Origin: Microbacterium album | GTDB lineage: Bacteria > Actinomycetota > Actinomycetes > Actinomycetales > Microbacteriaceae | Length of the DNA stretch: 64,000 nucleotides | Assembly (NCBI RefSeq): GCF_014643695.1 | Contig: NZ_BMJY01000001.1 | Coordinates: forward strand, 124,001-188,000 | Direction: 5' to 3' | Shown here: positions 1-7,873 of the stretch, piece by piece | How the letters are laid out: each line of letters opens with the position of its first letter | How positions within the stretch are numbered: position 1 is the stretch's first letter | The notes under the pieces: generated by a model | Told to the model about the DNA's origin: nothing | The model's input: only the letters and a program-made list of their open reading frames with translations | The model's database searches: none | Position numbers and translations under genes: made by a program

Positions 1-4
1 TCAT

Positions 5-27
5 ACACAGTCTATGAAGTACACAGT
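5..27. promoter_or_regulatory. possible operator/promoter repeats upstream of TetR gene
   Basis: The heptamer ACACAGT occurs twice in direct orientation, at 5-11 and 21-27, within an AT-richer stretch just before the TetR gene. TetR repressors often bind their own upstream region, so this could be operator DNA. It is inferred from position and repetition only, and the region is cut by the window edge. Confidence 0.25.
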
Positions 28-80
28 GCTCGGCTCGTGGGCGGCGGATGGCTCGGAATCGGGATGGGAGAATGGCCGGC

Positions 81-833
81 ATGACGGACGCCACGGAGAC
101 CGGGTTGCCGCGGGCTGTCGCGATCGCCTGGGGCATGCAGGAGGTTCCGCAGCGCGGTCCGAGCCGTGCACTGAGTCACGAGCGGATCGTCGAGGCGGCC
201 ATGCGAATCGCCGACGAGGACGGGCTGAGTGCCGTCACCATGCAGGCGGTGGCCGCGTCCGTCGGCTTCACGACGATGTCGCTGTACCGCTACGTCTCCG
301 GCAAGGACGAACTGCTGCGGCTCATGCAGGATGCGGCGCTGACGGTGCCCGAGAAGCTCACCCTGCCCGACGACTGGCGTGAGGCCCTGCGGACGTGGGC
401 GGTGATGGTGCGGGCGGCCTACCGTGCCCGGCCGTGGATGCTGCAGATCCCGCGGGGGCCGGTCTCGATCCTGATGCCCAACAGCATCCGCGTCGCGGAT
501 CTCGGGCTGGCGGCGATGAAGGACCTGCCCCTCGACGACACCGAGAAGACGGCCACCATCCTGGTGATCTCCCAGCACGTCAGCGCGTGGGTCGAGCTGG
601 AGCAGAGCCTCGATGAGCAGGGGCCCCTCGCCGTGTCCGCCGAGGGCGTTCAGACCCTCGCGGAGGTCATCACGCCCGAGCGCTTCCCGCACCTCGCGCC
701 GCTGCTGGAGTCCGGGCACTACATCGCCGACGGCGACCCCGCCGACGATCCCGACGGCATGGACGCCGAGTTCGAGTTCGGCCTCGAGCTGATCATCACC
801 GGCCTGGAGGAGAAGGTCCGTCGGCGCAGCTGA
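81..833 (+). CDS. TetR/AcrR family transcriptional regulator
   Basis: A 250-residue DNA-binding repressor. The TetR helix-turn-helix lies at about residues 30-75 (ERIVEAAMRIA, then the turn ending GFTTMSLYRYVSGKDEL). The rest is the helical ligand-binding domain of the TetR_C_1 type found in drug- or stress-responsive repressors. The start at 81 is chosen because GGGAG at 66-70 is well spaced from it; in-frame ATGs at 48 and 72 lack a usable ribosome site. The ligand cannot be told. The target is often a neighbouring gene, which would lie left of the window. Its 3' end overlaps the convergent sigma-factor gene by 38 bp. Confidence 0.85.
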   Translation: MTDATETGLPRAVAIAWGMQEVPQRGPSRALSHERIVEAAMRIADEDGLSAVTMQAVAASVGFTTMSLYRYVSGKDELLRLMQDAALTVPEKLTLPDDWREALRTWAVMVRAAYRARPWMLQIPRGPVSILMPNSIRVADLGLAAMKDLPLDDTEKTATILVISQHVSAWVELEQSLDEQGPLAVSAEGVQTLAEVITPERFPHLAPLLESGHYIADGDPADDPDGMDAEFEFGLELIITGLEEKVRRRS

Positions 834-2013
834 GGGCGGCCTCGAGGGCGGCCGTGCGGCGCAGCAGGTCGTCCCGCTCCGCGCCATCGCGCAGCAGCGC
901 GATCGCACGGCGGTACTCGGCGACCGCGTCGGCGGGGCGGCCCATCCGCTCGAGGATGCTGCCTCGGGTGACGGGCAGATACGGGTAATCGTGCGGGATG
1001 TCCGTCCGCGCATCGATGAAGGCGAGAGCCGCGTCGGGGCCGGCCGTCATCGCGACCGCCGCCCCGAGGTTGAGGGCGACGATGGGTGACGGCTGTGCGG
1101 CGAATAGGCGCCGGTAGAGCGCGACGATCGCCTCCCAGTCGGTCGCGTCGTACGAGGGGCTGGATGCGTGCAGGGCGGCGATCGCTGCCTGCAGCTGGTA
1201 CGGGCCGGTGCGGCCCATGCCCGACGCGCGCTGCAGCAGCTCGTGGCCCCGGCGGATCCGCTCCCCGTCCCACCGGGAACGGTCCTGATCCTCGAGCAGG
1301 ACCAGGCGGCCGCGCCCGTCAAAGCGCGCGGAGCGGCGTGCGTCGGTGAACGCGATCAGCGCGGCGAGCCCCAGGGCCTCCGGTTCGCGCGGCAGCAGCT
1401 GCGACACCGTGGTCGCGAGCCATTCCGCTTCCTCGCAGAGGTCGCCGCGGACCAGCCGCGGATGATCGCGGCTGGCGTGGCCCTCGGTGAAGATGAGGTA
1501 GATGACCTGGAGGACCGCGCGGATCCGGTCCTCGATCGCATCCGGCACGGTCAGGGGGATCCCGGACGCGCGGATCTTGTGCTTGGCCCGCACCAGGCGC
1601 TTGGCCATCGTCGCGGTCGGTACGACGTACGCTCGCGCAATCTGCTCCGTCGTCAGCCCGGCGACGTACCGCAGTGTGAGCGCGACCTGCGCTTCGAGGC
1701 CGAGCGCGGGATGACAGCAGGCGAAGACCATGCCGAGCAGCACGTCGTCCTGCGACGACGCGGGAGCGGGGGAGAGGAGCGGCAGGCGTTCGCGGAGCGC
1801 GCGGGTGCGACGCAGTCGATCGATCGCGCGCCGTTTCGCGAGGCGGTACAGCCAGCCCTCCGGGTTGCCGGGCGGTTCGCTGCCCCACGTCTCGCTCGCG
1901 GCGACGAAGGCGTCCTGCAGACAGTCTTCGGCGAGCCCCAGGTCGCCGGTGTCGTGGGCGAGCACCGCCACCAGCCGCGGCCAGTGCTCCGCGAACGTCT
2001 GCTCCAGGCTCAT
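796..2013 (-). CDS. ECF42-like RNA polymerase sigma factor with C-terminal TPR-like domain
   Basis: A 405-residue extracytoplasmic-function sigma factor. Sigma region 2 (AEDCLQDAFVAA, YRLAKRRAIDRLRR) and region 4 (YVAGLTTEQIARAY) fill the first ~170 residues. A long helical C-terminal extension of TPR type follows, the layout of the ECF42 group, which is encoded beside DGPF/YCII proteins, as here. The ATG at 2013 overlaps the stop codon of the upstream YCII gene (ATGA), so the two are translationally coupled; a GTG 6 nt upstream is less likely. No anti-sigma gene is visible. ECF42 factors are thought to be controlled through their own C-terminal extension. Confidence 0.88.
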   Translation of the reverse strand: MSLEQTFAEHWPRLVAVLAHDTGDLGLAEDCLQDAFVAASETWGSEPPGNPEGWLYRLAKRRAIDRLRRTRALRERLPLLSPAPASSQDDVLLGMVFACCHPALGLEAQVALTLRYVAGLTTEQIARAYVVPTATMAKRLVRAKHKIRASGIPLTVPDAIEDRIRAVLQVIYLIFTEGHASRDHPRLVRGDLCEEAEWLATTVSQLLPREPEALGLAALIAFTDARRSARFDGRGRLVLLEDQDRSRWDGERIRRGHELLQRASGMGRTGPYQLQAAIAALHASSPSYDATDWEAIVALYRRLFAAQPSPIVALNLGAAVAMTAGPDAALAFIDARTDIPHDYPYLPVTRGSILERMGRPADAVAEYRRAIALLRDGAERDDLLRRTAALEAALSCADGPSPPGR

Positions 2014-2360
2014 TCCCACTCGCGGATGGGGCGGATCTCCACCGCGCCGTACTCGGCCACCGGGATCTTCGCGGCCCAGCCGATGGCGTCGTCGAGCGTG
2101 GGCACGTCGATGATGAAGAAACCGCCCAGCGCCTCCTTCGTCTCGGCGAACGGGCCGTCGGTCAGCGTCACGTTCCCGCCGCGCACCCGCACGGTCGTGG
2201 CGCTGCTCGCGAGCTCGAGCTCTTCTCCGCTGACGAGAGCGCCGGCAGCCCGGAGCTCCTCATCGAGCTGCGCGAAGCGCGCCATCTCGGCCTCGGCTTC
2301 AGTCGAGCCGGGCTCGGCGTACGTGGACTCGTCGGCGGCCAGGATCAGAAGGTACTTCAT
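2010..2360 (-). CDS. YCII/DGPF domain protein
   Basis: A 116-residue protein starting MKYLLILAADE and carrying the DGPF motif of the YCII family (TDGPFAETKEALGGFF). These are small ferredoxin-like-fold proteins of uncertain biochemical role, repeatedly encoded with ECF42 sigma factors. The start at 2360 has the purine-rich site AAAGGGAA upstream and gives the canonical family N-terminus. The gene leads a two-gene operon with the sigma factor and is probably among its targets. Confidence 0.87.
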   Translation of the reverse strand: MKYLLILAADESTYAEPGSTEAEAEMARFAQLDEELRAAGALVSGEELELASSATTVRVRGGNVTLTDGPFAETKEALGGFFIIDVPTLDDAIGWAAKIPVAEYGAVEIRPIREWE

Positions 2361-2396
2361 CGTGGGTTCCCTTTCGTGAGGATGGGTGTCGTCGTA

Positions 2397-2425
2397 GAGA
2401 CGAACGGGACGGGGCGATATGGACA
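2397..2425 (-). promoter_or_regulatory. candidate ECF42-type promoter for the YCII-sigma operon
   Basis: On the minus strand, TGTCCA (2425-2420) and CGTCTC (2402-2397) are separated by 17 bp, about 40 bp upstream of the YCII start. ECF42 promoters are reported to carry TGTCGA-like -35 and CGTC/CGAC-like -10 elements, so this is a plausible autoregulated promoter. One mismatch in the -35 box and the lack of any expression data keep this tentative. Confidence 0.35.
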
Positions 2426-2685
2426 TCCTGGTCCGTGGAATGCAGCGTGTCTCGCGGATGTTCTCGGCGGGGCCGCGCCGTGCCCGTGGGGGCAGCGACG
2501 AGCCGAGTGTCGGCGGCTCGCGCTTAACCTATCCAGGGGCGCGCTGTCAAGGCTCCCGATAAAGCTGGACAGCCGGATGGCCTGCCGCCATCCTTTTATC
2601 AAGGCCTCCTCGGGGGAGGGGCCTCATAAAGACCAGGCCGACAGTTTGGGGACTGCGGTTTCACTGGTTCTCTGGGATATAGAGC

Positions 2686-2720
2686 GGGGCGGGGGCTGAT
2701 TCGGGTACAGCCCCCGCCCC
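2686..2720 (-). terminator. hairpin terminator downstream of YihY gene
   Basis: A perfect 13-bp inverted repeat (GGGGCGGGGGCTG and its complement) with a 9-nt loop. It lies about 120 bp past the stop of the leftward YihY gene. There is no U-run, which is common for actinobacterial terminators. It may act in both directions. Confidence 0.55.
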
Positions 2721-2839
2721 GATTCCCTTTCCCGCGCATACTTCCTTTTCCGCTGCGAATCACCTCGCCGCTCCACGGCGTCGCGGGACGCGATGAACCG
2801 GCGACGCGATGCCCGGACGCGATGCCCGGATGCGGGGCG

Positions 2840-3901
2840 TCAGCGGTCGCGCGGCTGACGTCCGGTGCGGATCGCGCGGGCCTCGGCGAGGTCCTTCTCC
2901 TCGGCCTCCGCGGCCTTGTCGATCTTCTTGGTGTCGCGGGGTGGAAGCTGAATCCGTTCTTCCGCGGGCATTCCGGCCTGCAGTTCGCGACCGCGCTCCA
3001 TCTCCGCGTCGAATTCGGCACCGAACAGCAGCGCGATGTTCGCGATCCACAGCCAGAGCAGGAAGACGATCACCCCGGCGAGCGAACCGTAGGTGCGCTC
3101 ATAGTTCGAGAAGTTGGCGACGTAGAACCCGAACCCGAGGGTCGCGAGCACCAAGACGACGATCGCGATGACAGCGCCCACACTGATCCAGCGGAAGTTC
3201 GGCTGTTTCGCGTTGGGCGTGAAGTAGTACAGCACCGCGACGATGAAGACGACGATGAAGGCGAGCACGGGCCAGCGCGCGATCTGCCACACCAGCAGGC
3301 CCGCCTCACCGATGCCGAGAGCCTCGCCGATCGCTTCCGCGACCGGGCCGGATACGACCAGCAGGACAGCCGCGAGTGCGACAAGGACGATCGCAAGCAG
3401 CGTCACGAGGAGCTGGGCAGGCTTGAGCTTCCAGAAGGGTCGGCCCTCATCGATCTCCCAGATCCGGTTGAGAGCCCGCGAGAAGGCGCCGACGTAGCCC
3501 GAGGCCGACCAGATGGCCAGGACGAGACCGCTGATGAGCGCGAAGCCCGCGGCGGGCGAGTTCGCGAACGACTCGATCGGTCCGCGCAGCGTGTCTGCTG
3601 CACCTCCCGGCGCCACGGAGTCCACGATGCCGAGCACTGCGTCGGCGGCCTGCTGCCCCTGCCCGACGACGCCGAGCAGCGAGAACACGGCGATCAGCGC
3701 AGGGAAGAGAGACAGCACGGCGTAGTACGTCAGGGCCGCCGCGAGGTCGGGACACTGGTCCTGGGAGAACTCGCGCACGGTCTTCTTCAGCACGTACTTC
3801 CACGACGGCTTCTCGATCTCCCCGAGGGAGTCCGGCTTGGTGGGGTGTTCCTCGTGGGGAGCGTGCTTCTGCTCGCGCCGCGACGACTCGCTGCTGCTCA
3901 T
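2840..3901 (-). CDS. YihY/virulence factor BrkB family membrane protein
   Basis: A 353-residue integral membrane protein of the YihY (UPF0761) family. The hydrophilic N-terminus (~55 residues) leads into family motifs (FSQDQCPDLAAALTYYAVLS, SGYVGAFSRALN, RTYGSLAGVIVFLLWLW). About six membrane segments follow, then a charged tail rich in K, E and R. The molecular function of the family is not settled despite the historical link to ribonuclease BN. The start at 3901 follows GGGAGAGGA; an ATG 45 nt upstream adds an unlikely Pro/Gly-rich leader. Confidence 0.85.
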   Translation of the reverse strand: MSSSESSRREQKHAPHEEHPTKPDSLGEIEKPSWKYVLKKTVREFSQDQCPDLAAALTYYAVLSLFPALIAVFSLLGVVGQGQQAADAVLGIVDSVAPGGAADTLRGPIESFANSPAAGFALISGLVLAIWSASGYVGAFSRALNRIWEIDEGRPFWKLKPAQLLVTLLAIVLVALAAVLLVVSGPVAEAIGEALGIGEAGLLVWQIARWPVLAFIVVFIVAVLYYFTPNAKQPNFRWISVGAVIAIVVLVLATLGFGFYVANFSNYERTYGSLAGVIVFLLWLWIANIALLFGAEFDAEMERGRELQAGMPAEERIQLPPRDTKKIDKAAEAEEKDLAEARAIRTGRQPRDR

Positions 3902-3990
3902 GGTGTCCTCTCCCGACAGTGGCGGTGGCTCCCCGGCCACCGCCACTGTCTCGTGTGAATCGCGTTGCTCGCCGGATCAGCGAGCCCGGC

Positions 3991-4566
3991 TCACGCGCCG
4001 CCGACGTTGTCCCGCGCCTGCTGGGCGCGGTCGGTGACGTGACCCGCCGCGTCCTGGGCGTCGGACTGCACGTGGGAGGCGGCCTCGCTGGCGCGCTCCT
4101 TCACGGCCGCCGCGGCATCCTGGACGGGCTCCTTCAGGTCGGATCCCACCTGCTGGGCGACGTGCTTCGCCTCGTCCATCAGGGGCTGGGCCTGCTCTTT
4201 GACGTCGTCGGCCAGCTGCTTCTCCTTGGCCGAGGCCGGGATGAGCGACGAGATGAGCAGACCCGCGCCGAAGGCCATCAGACCCACGGCGAGCGGATTG
4301 CCCTCGGCCTTGCCCGCCGCCCGGTGCGTCGCGTGGGAGACACCGTCGGCCACGGATGAGCCCGCGTCGTGCAGAGACGAGGCGGCGTCGTCGGCCGCGC
4401 CCATCACGCGGTCACGAAGGGAGCCGAATGCGCCCTTGATCTTGTGCGTCTGGCGATGCGCGATCTTGGAGGGCGTCACCTTGTCGACGAGGGCATCGGC
4501 GTCCTGGCTGAGCTCGCGTCGGGTGCGCTCGATTTCGGCGCGGATCGCGTCGGGTGAATCGGTCAT
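3991..4566 (-). CDS. DUF3618 domain protein
   Basis: A 191-residue protein with the DUF3618 signature at the N-terminus (DAIRAEIERTRRELSQDADAL), one membrane segment near residues 95-112 (GLMAFGAGLLISSLIP), and an Ala-rich amphipathic helical tail resembling LEA/apolipoprotein repeats (VKERASEAASHVQ). It is the third gene of an operon and overlaps its upstream neighbour by ATGA. DUF3618 proteins accompany holin-X-like proteins in Actinobacteria and are probably envelope stress or membrane-organising proteins, but no activity is established. Confidence 0.82.
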   Translation of the reverse strand: MTDSPDAIRAEIERTRRELSQDADALVDKVTPSKIAHRQTHKIKGAFGSLRDRVMGAADDAASSLHDAGSSVADGVSHATHRAAGKAEGNPLAVGLMAFGAGLLISSLIPASAKEKQLADDVKEQAQPLMDEAKHVAQQVGSDLKEPVQDAAAAVKERASEAASHVQSDAQDAAGHVTDRAQQARDNVGGA

Positions 4567-4979
4567 CGGTTCTCCTCATTTCTCTTCAGGGCGTCGGGGA
4601 TCTTCCCCAGCGTCTCCGCGGTGCGCGGAGCGCCCTTGACTTCCTTGAGCTGGTTACGTCCCGTGAGGAACAGGGCTGCGGCGATCACGGCCCACAGCAG
4701 GGCGACCACGAGCGCCGACCAGCCCAGGCCGATCAGCTGCCCGATGCCCCACCACAGGGCGACAGAGAGGAAGAAGACGGCCATGAGAGCGGCGTATCCG
4801 GCGCCGCCCATCATGCCGGCGCCCTTCCCGGCGCGTGAGGCCGACTCCTTGAGCTCGGCCTTGGCGAGCTCGATCTCCTGCCGCATCAGCAGCGACAGAT
4901 CCTGCGTCACCTCGCCCAGCAGCTCGCCCAGCGAGGTCGTCGCCGCCTTCTCCTCGGACGGGGTGTGCTCATCGGCCAT
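4563..4979 (-). CDS. actinobacterial holin-X-like membrane protein (phage holin family)
   Basis: A 138-residue protein with a helical N-terminal region (LGELLGEVTQDLSLLMRQEI, then LAKAELKESA) and two adjacent membrane segments (MAVFFLSVALWWGIG and LVVALLWAVIAAALFLTG). This is the pattern of the Phol-X/DUF1469 family. Despite the family name, the chromosomal operon context indicates an envelope protein rather than a lysis protein. The ATG at 4979 lies inside the end of the upstream gene (11-bp overlap), so the three genes are coupled. Confidence 0.83.
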   Translation of the reverse strand: MADEHTPSEEKAATTSLGELLGEVTQDLSLLMRQEIELAKAELKESASRAGKGAGMMGGAGYAALMAVFFLSVALWWGIGQLIGLGWSALVVALLWAVIAAALFLTGRNQLKEVKGAPRTAETLGKIPDALKRNEENR

Positions 4980-5784
4980 CGTCGAAGGCCCCTCCCGTGC
5001 CGGCCCCGCCGTCGGGCGACGCGTTCTCGGTGTAGGCGGCGCGCGAGCTGTCGTACATCGGCGTCGGCTCCGCCGCGGACGGGTACTCGGCCGTTCCGCC
5101 GGCCCCGGACGCCGTGACGCCCGCCGCGGCCGCACCCGTGGCGCCGACCCCCGGTGAACCCGTCGCCGGGCGCGTGATGGGCGGTGTCGGCGCGGGCGGC
5201 GTCGTCCCCGCGCCCGCCGCGCCGGTCGTGCTCCCGCTCGGCGTCGAGCCGGAGGACCCGTGCTCGTCGGACGCGTTCTCGGCGAGCGCCCTCGTGAGGC
5301 GGCCTGCCACGACCCCCGCGACGAGCGCACCGGCGATGAACATGCCCGGCTTGCGCCGCGCGAACGACTTCACCTCGTGCAGCAGCGACCCCGGGTCGCG
5401 ATCCGAGAGCCAGGAGGACGCCGCCGAGACACGCGTCGACGCCTGGCGGACCAGATCGGTCGCGAGGCCGGGGTTCTCCGAACCACGTGCGAGCGACTCC
5501 AGCTCCTCACCGATCGACCGCAGGCCGTCCGCGACGCGCTGCTGCTGTGACGCCGCCTGCTCGGTCAGCTCCTGTCGGGTCTGGGCATACACGTCCTTCA
5601 CCTGGGACTTCGCCTCGTGCGCGACGGACGACGCCTCTTCCTTCGCCGTCTCGATGACGTGACCCGCCTCGGACTGCGCGACGTCCTTGACCTCGGCTGC
5701 TTCCTGCTTGGCGGCCTCGGTCCTGCCTGAGGACGCCCCCGTGCCGTTCCCCGCGGGCGGCACCTCACCATAGCTCTGCGACAT
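4969..5784 (-). CDS. Ala-rich membrane protein of the DUF3618/holin-X operon
   Basis: A 271-residue protein. Residues 20-75 are a charged Ala/Glu/Lys helical repeat of LEA type (EEASSVAHEAKSQVK). A middle helical region contains a single membrane segment (MFIAGALVAGVVAGRL) near residue 150, followed by a long low-complexity Gly/Ser/Thr/Pro tail. The start is supported by GAAGGGAAG upstream. It is the first gene of the three-gene operon. Function unknown; composition suggests desiccation or envelope stress protection. Confidence 0.75.
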   Translation of the reverse strand: MSQSYGEVPPAGNGTGASSGRTEAAKQEAAEVKDVAQSEAGHVIETAKEEASSVAHEAKSQVKDVYAQTRQELTEQAASQQQRVADGLRSIGEELESLARGSENPGLATDLVRQASTRVSAASSWLSDRDPGSLLHEVKSFARRKPGMFIAGALVAGVVAGRLTRALAENASDEHGSSGSTPSGSTTGAAGAGTTPPAPTPPITRPATGSPGVGATGAAAAGVTASGAGGTAEYPSAAEPTPMYDSSRAAYTENASPDGGAGTGGAFDDGR

Positions 5785-6031
5785 CGGTCTTCCCTTCGGT
5801 TACCGCGTGTGGATGTGGGATCCCATGTAAGACGGTCGTCGCCGTTTGCGCGCGTGGGTTGACCGCAGCGAAACGGCGTGGCAGGGAGGACCGGGGCGCG
5901 GCTTTGAGCCGGGCGGGCCCGAGTGACGACCGGCAGGACGCAGCGGCGCGGCCGACGGCGAGCGGAGTGTCGAAGAAGCGGACCGGGGGATGCGCGGGAT
6001 GCGCGGGAGCGCAGAGGGGGAGAGGGCGGCG

Positions 6032-6586
6032 TCAGCCGCGCCAGGTCACGAGGGCAAGCCCCTGCTTGGTGTCGGCGAGGAGGACGAACCCGTCGCCGAA
6101 GGCGTAGGTCATCCCGTAACCGTCGTCGTCGACGGTCGTCGCGAAGTCGGAGTTCTCCGTCAGGTACACGAACCCCTGACCCTCCTCGCGCCGCCACTGC
6201 TGCGCCTCGAGGTACTCCTGCATCTCGGCGGCGTGCGCCGGCTCGATCGGGGCCCAGCCGTAGATCTGCACGTGATCGGTCGCGATGTCGTGGTCACCCC
6301 ACGTGCACTGGATGCCGCCCTCGATCACGTGCTCGCCGATGCGGAACTCCTCCTCCAGCGCCGTCATCCCGAAGCCGGTGAACTCGGCGGCAAGGGAGGT
6401 GGGGATGATCGTGTCGCACGCCGGCGTCTCGCCGGGCTCCGCGGGGTGCCCGGTGGTGTCGGCGCTGGGCATCGCAGAGGGGAACTCGTGCTCGCTGGGC
6501 GGAGGCTGGTCGGGGCCGCCCGAGCACGCGGTGAGCGTCAGCGCGAGCGCGAGCGCGAGGAGCGCGCTGCGGCGGCCGCGGTTCAC
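6032..6586 (-). CDS. putative lipoprotein
   Basis: A 184-residue secreted lipoprotein. The N-terminus has arginines, an Ala/Leu-rich core and the lipobox LTAC-SGG near residue 20. A Pro/Ser-rich spacer follows, then a compact domain with two further cysteines (PACDTI, IQCTWG) that could form a disulfide. The GTG start at 6586 overlaps the stop of the upstream phosphatase gene (GTGA), indicating coupled translation; longer in-frame extensions run through that gene and are artefacts. No family was recognised. Confidence 0.75.
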   Translation of the reverse strand: MNRGRRSALLALALALTLTACSGGPDQPPPSEHEFPSAMPSADTTGHPAEPGETPACDTIIPTSLAAEFTGFGMTALEEEFRIGEHVIEGGIQCTWGDHDIATDHVQIYGWAPIEPAHAAEMQEYLEAQQWRREEGQGFVYLTENSDFATTVDDDGYGMTYAFGDGFVLLADTKQGLALVTWRG

Positions 6587-7467
6587 GTCGTCACCGAGGC
6601 GGTGCCGGTCGTGAAGGGCCCCGTCCCTCCGGTCTTCGTCCTCCCGGCACTGTGCAGCACCTCCAGCACGGCGTCGTGGATGAGACCGTTGGTGGCGAGC
6701 GCCGATCCGGAGGCGATGCCGGGCTCCCCGTCGAATGACGTGAACCGGCCCCCGGCGGCGGTGACGATCGCGGCGGCGGCGGCGAGATCGTACTCCTTCA
6801 CGTCGAACTCGCCGACGACCTCGAGCCGGCCTTCGGCGAGCAGCATGTACGACCACACATCGCCGTACGCGCGGTCGCGCCACACGCGCCGGGTCAGCGC
6901 CACGAGCGCGTCCAGGTGGCCGGCGTCGTCCCACTGCGCGATGCTCTGGAAGCTCACGCTCGCATCTTCGAGCGCGGCGATCCGCGAGACCGCGATGGGG
7001 CGGGCGGTGCCGCCCGCGGCCGTCCACGCGCCCAGGCCCTCGGCGCCCCACCAGCGGCGCCCCAGCGCGGGCGCACTGACCACGCCGAGCCGGACGGCCC
7101 CGTCGACCTCCAGCCCGATCATGGTGCCCCACACCGGCACGCCGCGCAGGAAGTTGGCGGTGCCGTCGATGGGGTCGACGATCCAGCGCCGCCCAGTGCG
7201 CTCGTCGGAGCCGTACTCCTCGCCGAACACGCCGTCGTCGGCGCGCTCTGCCGCGAGCAGGGAGCGAATGGCACGCTCGGCGGCGAGGTCCGCCTCGGTC
7301 ACGTGAGTGTGATCGGCCTTGCGTGACACGTCGAGATCGGGTGAGTCGAAGCGTGGCAGCGTCTGCGCGTCCGCGGCGTCGGCGAGGCGCAGCGCGAAGT
7401 CGAGGTCCGCGCGGAGATCGCCCGCGAACGGGCGATCGGACGAGGCGGCGGACGCGGGGGAACTCAC
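6583..7467 (-). CDS. hisN: inositol-monophosphatase family protein, probable histidinol-phosphatase HisN
   Basis: A 294-residue metal-dependent phosphatase. The IMPase signatures are present: GEEYG, WIVDPIDGTANF (metal-binding DPIDGT) and the C-terminal EYDLAAAAAIVTAAGG. In Actinobacteria this subfamily often supplies histidinol-phosphate phosphatase for histidine synthesis; inositol phosphatase is the alternative. The GTG start at 7467 has no ribosome site, but TATCCT lies exactly 6 nt upstream, so the mRNA is probably leaderless. It forms an operon with the downstream lipoprotein. Confidence 0.8.
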   Translation of the reverse strand: MSSPASAASSDRPFAGDLRADLDFALRLADAADAQTLPRFDSPDLDVSRKADHTHVTEADLAAERAIRSLLAAERADDGVFGEEYGSDERTGRRWIVDPIDGTANFLRGVPVWGTMIGLEVDGAVRLGVVSAPALGRRWWGAEGLGAWTAAGGTARPIAVSRIAALEDASVSFQSIAQWDDAGHLDALVALTRRVWRDRAYGDVWSYMLLAEGRLEVVGEFDVKEYDLAAAAAIVTAAGGRFTSFDGEPGIASGSALATNGLIHDAVLEVLHSAGRTKTGGTGPFTTGTASVTT

Positions 7468-7703
7468 CGCTCAAGGATACCGGCGAGGCTTCAAGGAAAC
7501 CGACCAGATCAGCCATCTTCCGTCATATGACGCCCTGGGTTGACGCCCTCGTCGGCGACCGGCGCCGAGCAGCCGGCGCCCGCACGAGGGATTGTGAGAT
7601 GAGAGGCCGGCTCGATTCCGAGGTGCCGGCGATTCGCGCGCACGCCGCCGGCCTGGTAATGTGGACCCTCGGTTCGCGGGAGCGGAGAGCTCCTCCCGGC
7701 CAT

Positions 7704-7779
7704 GCGCCTCTAGCTCAATCGGCAGAGCAACTGACTCTTAATCAGTGGGTTCAGGGTTCAAGTCCCTGGGGGCGCACCA
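7704..7779 (+). tRNA. tRNA-Lys (CTT anticodon), prophage insertion site
   Basis: A complete cloverleaf with CCA encoded. The acceptor stem GCGCCTC pairs with GGGGCGC. The anticodon stem ACTGA/TCAGT encloses loop CTCTTAA, with anticodon CTT at 7737-7739. The T arm contains GGTTCAAGTCC. The 3' 27 nt (7753-7779) belong to the attL core and are duplicated at the prophage's right end, so the prophage keeps the tRNA functional. Confidence 0.97.
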
Positions 7780-7780
7780 T
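7753..7780 (+). repeat. attL core
   Basis: A 28-bp sequence identical to 49894-49921, covering the T arm and acceptor 3' strand of tRNA-Lys through CCA plus one base. Sequence identity ends abruptly on both sides, as expected for the crossover region of a tyrosine-recombinase prophage. Confidence 0.95.
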
Positions 7781-7784
7781 TCGC

Positions 7785-7829
7785 AGAAGGCCCGCGATCC
7801 CTTACGAGAGTAGGGATCGCGGGCCTTCT
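7785..7829 (+). terminator. strong hairpin terminator just inside attL
   Basis: A perfect 18-bp inverted repeat (7785-7802 with 7812-7829) with a 9-nt loop, followed by TCTGTTTGT. It lies 5 nt after tRNA-Lys and on the phage side of attL, so the prophage brings a terminator for the tRNA. It also lies between the tRNA and the leftward integrase gene and could stop transcription in both directions. Confidence 0.85.
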
Positions 7830-7850
7830 TCTGTTTGTCGGGAACCGGTC

Positions 7851-7869
7851 CTGCCCACGTTTTGCCCAT
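7851..7869 (+). promoter_or_regulatory. integrase arm-type binding sites, left
   Basis: Two direct TGCCCA repeats at 7852-7857 and 7863-7868, 11 bp apart, between attL and the end of the integrase gene. The same motif with the same spacing occurs three times beside attR. This is the pattern expected of arm-type sites bound by the integrase N-terminal domain. Confidence 0.65.
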
Positions 7870-7873
7870 GTCT

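Larger units (their letters stand above)
2361..2839. other. intergenic region, no convincing gene
   Basis: This 479-bp stretch separates the sigma operon from the YihY gene. It holds the operon's likely promoter near 2397-2425, several G/C-rich imperfect inverted repeats near 2600-2625, and the strong hairpin at 2686-2720. Possible reading frames through it have no ribosome site and show no protein-like composition. Confidence 0.6.

Noticed and set aside
1168..2379. Long plus-strand frame across the sigma-factor gene
   Set aside because: The complement encodes a well-defined sigma factor and YCII protein; this frame has no recognisable domains.
4563..4979. Holin-X gene considered as a phage remnant
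   Set aside because: It lies in a three-gene chromosomal operon with DUF3618, a common actinobacterial arrangement, and no other phage genes are nearby.
6032..7516. 494-codon leftward frame including the lipoprotein
   Set aside because: Its first 310 codons are an Arg-rich shadow of the phosphatase gene; the lipobox and GTGA overlap show the real start at 6586.
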